From: Burkholderiales bacterium 70-64
Lineage (GTDB): Bacteria > Pseudomonadota > Gammaproteobacteria > Burkholderiales > Burkholderiaceae_E
Assembly (NCBI GenBank): GCA_001898645.1
Contig: MKUQ01000033.1
Coordinates: 62,850 to 126,849, forward strand
Length of the DNA stretch: 64,000 nt
Direction of reading: 5' to 3'
Within the stretch, counting starts at the first letter, position 1. Each line of letters starts with the position of its first letter. The notes under the pieces were generated by a model. That model did no database searches and was not told the origin of the DNA. It saw nothing but the letters and a program-made list of their open reading frames with translations. The translations under genes were made by a program, and so were the position numbers. Positions 8,577-16,048 of this stretch are shown one piece after another.

Positions 8577-9127
8577 TCGATCCGGCATTCACCGGCATGG
8601 CCTGCGCGACGCTCGCGCTGATCTTCCTCGCCAGCGCCTGGGGCAAGGCGAGGCATCCGCGCTGGTTCGCCGGCGCGCTGCGCGAGTACCGCCTCCTGCC
8701 CGAGGTCGCGCTGTGGCCGGTGGCGCTGGCGGTGCCCGCGCTCGAGGCTGCTGCTGCGCTGGGCCTGCTGGCGGCGCCTCTGCGTCCGCTCGCGGCCGCG
8801 CTCGCGCTGGCGCTGCTGGTGGTGTTCTCCGCTGCGCTCGGGCTGAATCTCGCGCGCGGCCGGCGCGACATCGATTGCGGCTGCTGGGGGCCGGCGGCGC
8901 GGCCCGGCGCGCTTTCGGGCTGGCTGCTCGCGCGCAACGCGGCGCTGGCCGCGCTGGCCGCGGTGCTGCTCATGCCGCCGGCGGGCCGCGACCTGGTCTG
9001 GGTCGACTTCCTGACGATCGGCCTGGGCACCGTGGCGCTGCTGTTCGTCTTCGGCGCGATCGATCGCCTGATCGCGCAGGCCCCGGCGCTGGCCGATCTG
9101 CGACACCGACACGAGGAAATCCGATGA
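8573..9127 (+). CDS. aauE: MauE-like membrane protein for amine dehydrogenase maturation
   Basis: A 184-aa polytopic inner-membrane protein of the MauE family, starting at a GTG that overlaps the previous stop (GTGA). Four or so hydrophobic segments are seen, with the family motif 'DIDCGCWG' containing two cysteines. MauE and MauD are known to be needed for export, folding or disulfide formation of the cysteine-rich small subunit. Its position between the large subunit and the MauD-like protein is the conserved order. The 3' end overlaps the next gene by 4 bp. Confidence 0.87.
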   Translation: MIDPAFTGMACATLALIFLASAWGKARHPRWFAGALREYRLLPEVALWPVALAVPALEAAAALGLLAAPLRPLAAALALALLVVFSAALGLNLARGRRDIDCGCWGPAARPGALSGWLLARNAALAALAAVLLMPPAGRDLVWVDFLTIGLGTVALLFVFGAIDRLIAQAPALADLRHRHEEIR

Positions 9128-9726
9128 CCGAGGCATTGCTCGTTTCCAACCTGGTGCTGTGGCTGCTGGTGATCCTGCTCGGCATCGTGGTGCTGGCGCT
9201 GACGCGCCAGGTCGGCGTGCTGTATGAACGCATCGCGCCGGCCGGGGCGCTCATGATCGACAAGGGTCCGCGCGTGGGCGAGCACGCGCCGGTGTTCGAG
9301 CTGCGCGACCTGGCTGGGCGCGCGCTCAAGCTGGGCGGCATCCATGCGGCTGGCCGCGCCACGGTGCTGCTGTTCGTTTCGCCGAGCTGCCCGATGTGCA
9401 AGAAGCTGCTGCCGATCGCGCGCTCGATGGCCGCCGGCGAGGCGGCGGTCGACCTGGTGCTGGCGAGCGACGGCGACGAGCAGGAGCAGCGCCGCTTCGT
9501 GGCGCGCGAGCGCCTCGAGGCGATGCCGCTGGTGCTCTCGCGCGAGCTCGGCATGGCCTACCAGATCGGCAAGCTGCCGTACGCCGTGCTCGTCGATGCC
9601 GAGGGGGTGATACGCGCCAAGGGGCTGGTCAACACGCGCGAGCACTTCGAGAGCCTGTTCGAGGCGCACGCGGCCGGCGTCAGCTCGCTGCAGGAATTCC
9701 TCGGCAGGCGGCTGGTCGAAGGCTGA
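9124..9726 (+). CDS. aauD: MauD-like thioredoxin-fold maturation protein
   Basis: A 200-aa membrane-anchored thioredoxin-fold protein: one N-terminal transmembrane helix (about 5-28) and a periplasmic domain with the redox motif Cys89-Pro-Met-Cys92. It probably forms or isomerises disulfides of the small subunit, which has 14 cysteines. It starts with an ATG overlapping the MauE-like stop and is followed 15 bp later by the small-subunit gene, which has its own ribosome site (GGGAGGG). Confidence 0.88.
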   Translation: MTEALLVSNLVLWLLVILLGIVVLALTRQVGVLYERIAPAGALMIDKGPRVGEHAPVFELRDLAGRALKLGGIHAAGRATVLLFVSPSCPMCKKLLPIARSMAAGEAAVDLVLASDGDEQEQRRFVARERLEAMPLVLSRELGMAYQIGKLPYAVLVDAEGVIRAKGLVNTREHFESLFEAHAAGVSSLQEFLGRRLVEG

Positions 9727-9741
9727 GCGGGAGGGTGGGCG

Positions 9742-10248
9742 ATGAGATGGTTCGACGAATTCTCCGAGCGCGGCTCGCGCCGCCTGGCGCAGCGCACGTC
9801 ACGGCGCAGCGCGCTGGCACGGCTGGGCAAGGTGCTGTTCGGCGCTGCGCTGGTGCCGCTGCTGCCGGTCGACCGGATGGTCGGGCGTGCCCACGCCGCC
9901 GTCACCGACGACCCGCGCTCGTGCGACTACTGGCGCCACTGCGGCGTCGACGGCTGGTTGTGCTCGTGCTGCGGCGGCTCGGTGTCCTCGTGCCCGCCGG
10001 GCACCGAGGTCGGCACGATCACCTGGGTGGGCACCTGCCGCAACCCGGCCGACAACACCGACTACATCGTGTCGTACAACGACTGCTGCGGCAAGGGCAG
10101 CTGCGGGCGCTGCCAGTGCCTGCGCAGCGAGGCCGACACGCCCGTGTATCGCCCGCAGTCGAGCAACGATATCAACTGGTGCCTGGGCTCGACCAGCGCG
10201 CACTACCACTGCACCACCTCGGTGGTGCTTGGCGTGGCGCGCAAGTGA
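9742..10248 (+). CDS. aauA: TTQ amine dehydrogenase small (catalytic) subunit
   Basis: A 168-aa precursor with a long leader containing twin arginines ('TSRRSALARLGK') and a mature part that begins near 'AVTDDPRSCDYWRHC'. The core matches MauA/AauA closely: 'LCSCCGGSVSSCPPGTE', 'DCCGKGSCGRCQC' and 'PVYRPQSSNDINWC'. By comparison with MauA the two tryptophans that are cross-linked to make the cofactor are Trp95 ('TITWVGTC') and Trp146 ('NDINWC'). Fourteen cysteines explain the need for MauE/MauD. The protein works in the periplasm with the large subunit as an alpha2-beta2 enzyme. Confidence 0.92.
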   Translation: MRWFDEFSERGSRRLAQRTSRRSALARLGKVLFGAALVPLLPVDRMVGRAHAAVTDDPRSCDYWRHCGVDGWLCSCCGGSVSSCPPGTEVGTITWVGTCRNPADNTDYIVSYNDCCGKGSCGRCQCLRSEADTPVYRPQSSNDINWCLGSTSAHYHCTTSVVLGVARK

Positions 10249-10250
10249 CG

Positions 10251-10805
10251 ATGCGCGCGGCAGTACGCGGTGCACCGGCGGCGCTGCTGGCGCTGGCGGT
10301 GTGCGCGGCGGGCGCGGCCTTCGCTGCGGACACGGCGGGCGCGGCCGCGGCCGGCGCCGCCGGCTCCACGGCCGCTCAGGCCGGCGGCGAGGGTGCGCGC
10401 GTCTATGCCCAGCACTGCGCCGTGTGCCACCTGCCGAATGCCGGCGGCTCGCCCGGCTTCGTGCCGCCGCTCACCGGCACGCTCGGGCACTTCGCATCCT
10501 CGGAGGACGGCCGCGCGCTGCTGGCGGCGATCGTCTCCTGGGGCATGACCGGGGCGATCCGGGTCGGCGGGCGCAGCTACATGGGCGCGATGTCGATCGT
10601 GCGTCCGCTGAGCGACGAGGAGGCCGCCGAGGTCCTCAACTACGTGCTGCGCGACCACAATCAGGCCAGCCTGCCGGCGGACTTCGCGCCGTTCACGGCT
10701 GCCGAGATCCAGCGCCATCGCGCCCGCAAGGCCAGCCCGGGCGAGGTGCACGCGGCGCGCCAGGCGCTGGCGCGCCGCCTCGAGGCGGAGGGCAAGGCGC
10801 GATGA
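10251..10805 (+). CDS. Periplasmic c-type cytochrome
   Basis: A 184-aa protein with a signal peptide (cleavage near 'AFAADT'), an alanine-rich spacer and one haem c motif, CAVCH at 56-60, followed by class I features ('LPNAGGSPGFVPPL') and possible axial Met in 'YMGAMS'. A charged C-terminal helix closes the protein. It starts 2 bp after the small subunit stop, so it is probably the electron acceptor of the amine dehydrogenase or the next carrier; no azurin or amicyanin gene is present in this operon. Confidence 0.85.
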   Translation: MRAAVRGAPAALLALAVCAAGAAFAADTAGAAAAGAAGSTAAQAGGEGARVYAQHCAVCHLPNAGGSPGFVPPLTGTLGHFASSEDGRALLAAIVSWGMTGAIRVGGRSYMGAMSIVRPLSDEEAAEVLNYVLRDHNQASLPADFAPFTAAEIQRHRARKASPGEVHAARQALARRLEAEGKAR

Positions 10806-11212
10806 GGCGCCAGCCGGTTCGCACCGTGCCGGCGCGCCTGGGCGCACTCGCACTGGCCTGTGCCGGCGCGCTGGTGCCGGCGCAGGCGCGCGCCGCCGGG
10901 GAGGCGCCGGCGCCGGCCGCGAGCGCCGCCGCCTATCGCGAGGTCGATGCGCGCGTGCTCTACGCGCTGAACTGCCTGGGCTGCCATCCCGCGCCCGCGG
11001 GCGGCACCGACAACAGCCGCTACAGCCGCGTCGTCGAGGGCGAGTTCGCCCAGACCCCGGCCGGACGGGTGTTCTTCATGCGCATGCCGCCGAGCGGACA
11101 GCCGCTGGCGCCGGCGACGAGGGCGCAGTTGCGCGACGAGCTCGAGCGGTGGAAGCGCGCCTGCCCGGTGCTGCTGCGCGCCTCGACCTGGAACCTCTCC
11201 AATCTCCAGTAG
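10802..11212 (+). CDS. Small c-type cytochrome-like protein
   Basis: A 136-aa exported protein (signal peptide to about 'ARAAGE') with one haem motif CLGCH at 58-62. A candidate second ligand is in 'FFMRMPPSGQPL'. It overlaps the preceding cytochrome gene by 4 bp (ATGA), which suggests that the two form a complex. I do not recognise a named family beyond a cytochrome c fold, and its role in electron transfer from the amine dehydrogenase is inferred from position. Confidence 0.75.
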   Translation: MRRQPVRTVPARLGALALACAGALVPAQARAAGEAPAPAASAAAYREVDARVLYALNCLGCHPAPAGGTDNSRYSRVVEGEFAQTPAGRVFFMRMPPSGQPLAPATRAQLRDELERWKRACPVLLRASTWNLSNLQ

Positions 11213-11215
11213 ACG

Positions 11216-12721
11216 ATGCACAGGGATTCCACCATGGGCATCGAGGCGGCGCGCCCGCCTGCCGCGGCCGCTCAGCCGGCCGAGACGCAGCTCCATATCG
11301 GCGGCAAGTGGCTGCCGGCGTGCGACGGCGGCACGTTCCCGGTGATCAATCCGGCCCGGGAGGAGGTGCTGGCGCGGGTGGCGGCCGCCAAGCCCGCGGA
11401 CGTCGACGCCGCGGTGCGCGCCGCGCGCGCCCAGTTCGACGGCGGCGAGTGGTCGAAGATGGACGGCGTCGAGCGCGGCCGGCTGCTCTACCGGCTGGCC
11501 GACCTGATCGAGCGCGACAGGGACTACCTCGCGATGCTCGAGACGCTCAATCTCGGGCGCCCGCTGATGGAGCCGACGGTCCTCGACCTGCCGATGTCGA
11601 TCGGCACCGTGCGCTACTTCGCCGGCTGGGCCGACAAGATCGAGGGCCGCACCATCCCCACCTCGGGCTACTTCGGCATGCCGACGCACTCGTACACCGT
11701 GCGCGAGCCGGTCGGCGTGGTGGGTGCGATCACGCCCTGGAACACGCCGGCGATGATCGCCTGCTGGAAGCTCGCCCCGGCGCTCGCGGCCGGCTGCACC
11801 GTGGTGATGAAGCCCTCGGAGGACGCGCCGCTCAGCACGCTGTACCTGGCCCGCCTGGCGGAAGAGGCGGGGTTCCCGCCCGGGGTGCTCAACGTGGTGC
11901 CCGGGCTGGGCGAGGTGGCGGGCGCGGCGCTGGCGCGCCATCCCGGCATCGACAAGATCAGCTTCACCGGCAGCCCGGAGGTCGGGCGCACGATCATGCG
12001 CGCGGCCGCCGACGGCTTCAAGCGGGTGGCGCTCGAGCTCGGCGGCAAGTCGGCGCAGATCGTGCTGGCCGATGCCGACGTCGAGGCCGCCGTGGGCGGC
12101 GTGGCGCTCGGCCTGTTCTTCAACCAGGGCCAGGTGTGCGCTGCCGGCACGCGCATCCTGGTGCACCGCTCGAAGTACGAGCAGGTGCTCGAGGGGCTGA
12201 CCCGGGCCGCGCGCGACATCCGGCTCGGCGACCCGCTCGATCCGCGCACCAACATGGGTTCGCTGATCAACAAGACGCAGCTCGAGCGCGTGAGCGGCTA
12301 CGTGCAGGCGGGCGTGCGCGAGGGCGCGCGCATCGTCGCCGGCGGCGAGCGGCTGGAACGGCCGGGCTTCTTCTTCCTGCCGACCATCTTCGCCGACGCC
12401 AGCAACGACATGCGCATCGCCCAGGAGGAGATCTTCGGGCCGGTGGGCGCGGTGATGGCCTTCGACGAGGTCGACGAGGCGCTGCGCATCGCCAACGACA
12501 GCCGTTACGGCCTGGCCGCGACGATCTGGACCCGCGACGCGAGCAGCGCCCACCTGCTCGCCGCCAGGCTGCGCGTGGGCGCGGTGTCGGTCAACGGCTG
12601 GGCAACCATCGATCCGCGGCTGCCCTGGGGCGGCCGCAAGACGAGCGGCATCGGGCGCGAGCTCGGCTGGGCCGGCATCGAGGCAGTCACTGAAGAGAAG
12701 GTCATCACGCTGGTGCTTTGA
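11216..12721 (+). CDS. Aldehyde dehydrogenase, phenylacetaldehyde dehydrogenase-like
   Basis: NAD(P)-dependent aldehyde dehydrogenase of 501 aa. Catalytic Cys308 lies in 'NQGQVCAAGTR', the general base Glu274 in 'LELGGKSA', and cofactor contacts in 'ITPWNTP' and 'FTGSPEVG'. It lies 3 bp after the last cytochrome of the amine dehydrogenase operon and so would oxidise the aldehyde product to a carboxylic acid (for example phenylacetaldehyde to phenylacetate, substrate inferred). An alternative ATG at 11234 has a slightly better ribosome site (AGGGA) and would remove six residues. Confidence 0.88.
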   Translation: MHRDSTMGIEAARPPAAAAQPAETQLHIGGKWLPACDGGTFPVINPAREEVLARVAAAKPADVDAAVRAARAQFDGGEWSKMDGVERGRLLYRLADLIERDRDYLAMLETLNLGRPLMEPTVLDLPMSIGTVRYFAGWADKIEGRTIPTSGYFGMPTHSYTVREPVGVVGAITPWNTPAMIACWKLAPALAAGCTVVMKPSEDAPLSTLYLARLAEEAGFPPGVLNVVPGLGEVAGAALARHPGIDKISFTGSPEVGRTIMRAAADGFKRVALELGGKSAQIVLADADVEAAVGGVALGLFFNQGQVCAAGTRILVHRSKYEQVLEGLTRAARDIRLGDPLDPRTNMGSLINKTQLERVSGYVQAGVREGARIVAGGERLERPGFFFLPTIFADASNDMRIAQEEIFGPVGAVMAFDEVDEALRIANDSRYGLAATIWTRDASSAHLLAARLRVGAVSVNGWATIDPRLPWGGRKTSGIGRELGWAGIEAVTEEKVITLVL

Positions 12722-12749
12722 ACAGCGCAATCGAAGAGGAGGAGAAACC

Positions 12750-14117
12750 ATGCGAAGAGGAATCAGGGCGGCAATCGCGCTCGCCGCGCTCGGCGCGCTC
12801 GCCGGCGGCGCCCGCGGCGCCCCGAGCGAGGCCGACATCGCCCGTCTGGGCAAGGACCTGACGCCGGTGGGCGCCGAGAAGGCCGCCAACAAGGACGGCA
12901 CCATCCCGGCCTGGGCCGGCGGGGCGCTCAGCGCGCCGCCGGGCTGGAAGGTCGGGCAGAAGCGCATCGATCCGTTCGCGGCCGACAAGCCGCTGTTCTC
13001 GATCGATGCGAGCAACGTCGACAAGTACCAGGACAAGCTCACCGTCGGCCAGATCGCGCTGCTCAAGACCTACAAGGGATACCGGATGGACGTGTATCCC
13101 ACCCGGCGCAGCTGCGGCTTTCCCGATTTCGTCTACGAGCGCACGAAGACCAATGCGCGCACGGCGAAGCTGGCGTCCAACGGCTGGGGCCTGGAGAAGG
13201 GCGTCGGCGCGGCGGTCCTGTTCCCCATCCCCGGCAACGGCGCCGAGGCGATGTGGAACCACAAGCTGCGCTACATGGGCGAGGGCCGCGTCGAGCACTA
13301 TGCGTCGATCTTCTCGAGCAAGAGCGGCGAGTTCACGCCGCTGGTGCAGGACCAGTGGGTCACGATCCCCTTCCAGTCGCGCGACAACAAGGGCGTGGAA
13401 GAGGTCGGCGGGGTCGAGATGAAGCTGCTCAACGCCGTGGTCTCGCCCGCGGCGCGGGCCGGCGAAATGATCCTCGCGCACTGGTTCATGAACGAACCCA
13501 CCGACGCCTGGCTGTACTTCCCCGGCCAGCGCCGCGTGCGCCGCGCGCCCACCTTCGCCTACGACAACCCGGTGCCGGGCTACGAGAATCTGGAAACGGT
13601 TGACGCCTACCCGATGTATGCGGGCGCCATGGACCGCTACGACTGGAAGCTGGTCGGCAAGCAGGAGCTCTACATTCCCTACAACAACTTCAAGCTGATC
13701 GACAAGAGCCGCAAGTACAAGGACGTCTACGGTCCCGAGTACGTCAACCGCGACCTGGTGCGCTACGAGCTGCATCGCGTCTGGAAGATCGAGGCCACGC
13801 TCAAGGAGGGCATGCGCCACCTGATTCCGCATCGCGTGTTCTACCTCGACGAAGACAACTGGGGCGTGATGGCCGTCGACAACTACGACGCGCAGGGCAA
13901 GATCTGGCGCGTGCAGGAGAGCAGCGTCGTCCCGGCGCCGGAGATCCCGGCCTGCGTGAGCCAGGAGAACGTCTCCTACGACCTCGCGGTCGGACGCTAC
14001 ATCGCCGAGAACGCTACCCAGGAGCAGAAGGAAACCGACTGGCTGGCCGGGCGCGAAGGACGCATCGACCCCAGGAAATTCAATCCCGACGAACTGCGCC
14101 GCGCCGGCGACCGCTGA
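12750..14117 (+). CDS. DUF1329 outer-membrane-associated protein
   Basis: A 455-aa exported protein with signal peptide (to about 'ARGAPS') and the DUF1329 pattern: 'LGKDLTPVGAEKAANKDGTI', 'NDNKGVEEVGG'-like segment and 'PNYNFKLIDKS'-like segment (seen here as 'YIPYNNFKLIDKS'). DUF1329 proteins are LolA/LolB-like in fold prediction and travel with DUF1302 proteins and MMPL/RND exporters in proteobacteria degrading hydrophobic compounds. A strong ribosome site (GAGGAGGAG) precedes the ATG. Function beyond envelope trafficking is unknown. Confidence 0.87.
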   Translation: MRRGIRAAIALAALGALAGGARGAPSEADIARLGKDLTPVGAEKAANKDGTIPAWAGGALSAPPGWKVGQKRIDPFAADKPLFSIDASNVDKYQDKLTVGQIALLKTYKGYRMDVYPTRRSCGFPDFVYERTKTNARTAKLASNGWGLEKGVGAAVLFPIPGNGAEAMWNHKLRYMGEGRVEHYASIFSSKSGEFTPLVQDQWVTIPFQSRDNKGVEEVGGVEMKLLNAVVSPAARAGEMILAHWFMNEPTDAWLYFPGQRRVRRAPTFAYDNPVPGYENLETVDAYPMYAGAMDRYDWKLVGKQELYIPYNNFKLIDKSRKYKDVYGPEYVNRDLVRYELHRVWKIEATLKEGMRHLIPHRVFYLDEDNWGVMAVDNYDAQGKIWRVQESSVVPAPEIPACVSQENVSYDLAVGRYIAENATQEQKETDWLAGREGRIDPRKFNPDELRRAGDR

Positions 14118-14132
14118 AGCGCGTGAGCGGGC

Positions 14133-14155
14133 CCGCCGCGGAGGAACCGCGGCGG
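14133..14155 (+). other. Intercistronic hairpin between DUF1329 and DUF1302 genes
   Basis: Perfect 9-bp stem CCGCCGCGG / CCGCGGCGG around the loop AGGAA, located 15 bp after the DUF1329 stop and 39 bp before the DUF1302 start. There is no U-run, so it is more likely to stabilise or process the mRNA than to terminate it. Confidence 0.5.
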
Positions 14156-14194
14156 CGGCCGGCGAATACGAACATGAACCAGGAGGAGAGATCG

Positions 14195-16045
14195 ATGGGT
14201 AAGAACAGCAAGGTGCCCGCGCCGGCGTTGCGCCCGGGCGTGATCGCGCAGTCGATCGCATTCGGCTTCGCGGGGCTGCTGCTCGCGCAACCGGCGCTCG
14301 CGTTCAAGATCGAGGGCGAATCGGTGAGCGGCAGCTTCGATTCGACGGTGTCGTTCGGCTTCCAGCGCAGGATGCAGGGCACCGACTGCCGCATCATCGG
14401 CAATGACAACGGCGGCTGCGTGCCGGTGACCGGCAAGCTGGGCGCCATCGCACCGGGCAACGACCCGAACGGCTCCAACCCGGATTTCAACTACCTGAAC
14501 GCCGACGACGGCAACCTGAACTACAAGAAGGGCGATTTCCCCTCGGCCGTGCTCAAGGGCACGCACGAGCTGTTCCTGAAGTACCCGCAGGGCTGGTCGT
14601 CGCTGCTGCGCGCGACCTGGTCGCACGACTTCAAGGCCGACGACACCCGGCGCACGCCGCTGTCGCAGGACGCCAAGGACCTCGCCGTGACCAACTTCAC
14701 CTGGCTCGACGCCTGGATCGCCAAGGAGTTCTACATCGGCGACCGGCCGGCCAAGGTGAAGATCGGCAACCAGGTCATCTCCTGGGGCGAGGACGTCTTC
14801 ATCTACGGCGGCGTGAACGTCACCAACGCGATCGACCTGCGGAAGTTCCACACCCCGGGCACGCAGCTCAAGGAGGTGTTCCGCCCGGCGCAGATGATCT
14901 CGTTCAACGCCGGCGTTACCGACAACCTGAGCCTGGAAGGCTATTACCAGTGGAAGTGGAACGGCTTCCAGTTCGATCCGGTCGGCACCTACTTCTCCAA
15001 CGCCGACGTCGTCGGGCGCGGCGCCGGCCCGGCCTACGTGCCGACCTCGATCGCCAACGCCTTCCTGCTCGGCGGGGTGCCGCCGCTGCTGCCTTTCGGC
15101 ACGGTGGGCGACCCGGGCGGCACGGGGCTGACCACGGCCCAACTGGCCGATCCCGCCACCAACCCGGCCTTCGGGATGGCGGGCGCCGGCTCGGTCACCT
15201 TTGGCGAGCCGACCCATCGGCCCAAGGACTCCGGCCAGTTCGGGCTGGCGGCGCGCTACACCGCCGATGCGATCAACAGCGAGCTGGGCTTCTACTGGAT
15301 CCGCTATCACGACAAGATTCCGTTCATCAGCTTCCGCAACTCCGGCGATCCGTCCAACCTGCTCGGGCTGACGTACTTCGAGGACTACGGCGAGGACCGT
15401 AACGTCTACGGCGTCTCGATGAACACCCGGGTGGGCGACGTGGCGGTGGGCGCCGAGCTGTCGTACCGGCCCAAGGACAGCGTGGGCATCGATCCCACGG
15501 TGCCGGCCAGCGGCAAGTACGCGGTGCTGGCGCAGCCGCTGGGCGAGGCGGTGCGCGGCTTCGTCGACGAGCGCAAGTGGCAGGCTCACCTCACGGCGTT
15601 CTACCTGCCCGCGCCGAGCACCACGCTGGGCGGCGTGATCAGGTCGCTGGGCGCCTCCGAGGGCTACCTGCTCGCCGAGGCCGCGGTGGCCTACTACCCC
15701 AGCCTCGACCTGTCGGGAGCGGTGCCGTACCTGCTGCCCAACTACGACCTGCCCACCCGGACCTCGTGGGGCTACGTGGTCTCGACCGGGATCACCTACC
15801 CGAACGTGATGCAGAGCGGCTGGAACATGTCGCCGCAGGTCGACTTCGCGCACGACGTGCACGGCACCAGCCCCAACACCATCCCGTTCGTGGAGGGCCG
15901 CAAGGCGCTCACCTTGTCGCTGAACTTCGACCGGCGCAACAAGTGGCGCACCAGCCTCGGCTACACCAGCTTCTGGGGCGGGGGCGCCAACAACACGCTG
16001 CGCGATCGCGACATGCTGTACGGCAGCGTCTCGTTCTCGTTCTGA
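14195..16045 (+). CDS. DUF1302 family outer-membrane protein
   Basis: A 616-aa predicted beta-barrel. The start is the ATG preceded by AGGAGGAGA; a signal peptide ends at 'ALAF'. The N-terminal 'FKIEGESVSGSFDSTVSFG' is typical of DUF1302, and the C-terminal residues 'SVSFSF' end in Phe as expected for outer-membrane barrels handled by the BAM complex. Paired with DUF1329 and an MMPL transporter it may form a trans-envelope route for a hydrophobic substrate or product. The substrate is unknown; the location in an amine/aldehyde operon suggests solvent-like aromatics (inference). Confidence 0.88.
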   Translation: MGKNSKVPAPALRPGVIAQSIAFGFAGLLLAQPALAFKIEGESVSGSFDSTVSFGFQRRMQGTDCRIIGNDNGGCVPVTGKLGAIAPGNDPNGSNPDFNYLNADDGNLNYKKGDFPSAVLKGTHELFLKYPQGWSSLLRATWSHDFKADDTRRTPLSQDAKDLAVTNFTWLDAWIAKEFYIGDRPAKVKIGNQVISWGEDVFIYGGVNVTNAIDLRKFHTPGTQLKEVFRPAQMISFNAGVTDNLSLEGYYQWKWNGFQFDPVGTYFSNADVVGRGAGPAYVPTSIANAFLLGGVPPLLPFGTVGDPGGTGLTTAQLADPATNPAFGMAGAGSVTFGEPTHRPKDSGQFGLAARYTADAINSELGFYWIRYHDKIPFISFRNSGDPSNLLGLTYFEDYGEDRNVYGVSMNTRVGDVAVGAELSYRPKDSVGIDPTVPASGKYAVLAQPLGEAVRGFVDERKWQAHLTAFYLPAPSTTLGGVIRSLGASEGYLLAEAAVAYYPSLDLSGAVPYLLPNYDLPTRTSWGYVVSTGITYPNVMQSGWNMSPQVDFAHDVHGTSPNTIPFVEGRKALTLSLNFDRRNKWRTSLGYTSFWGGGANNTLRDRDMLYGSVSFSF

Positions 16046-16048
16046 CGC

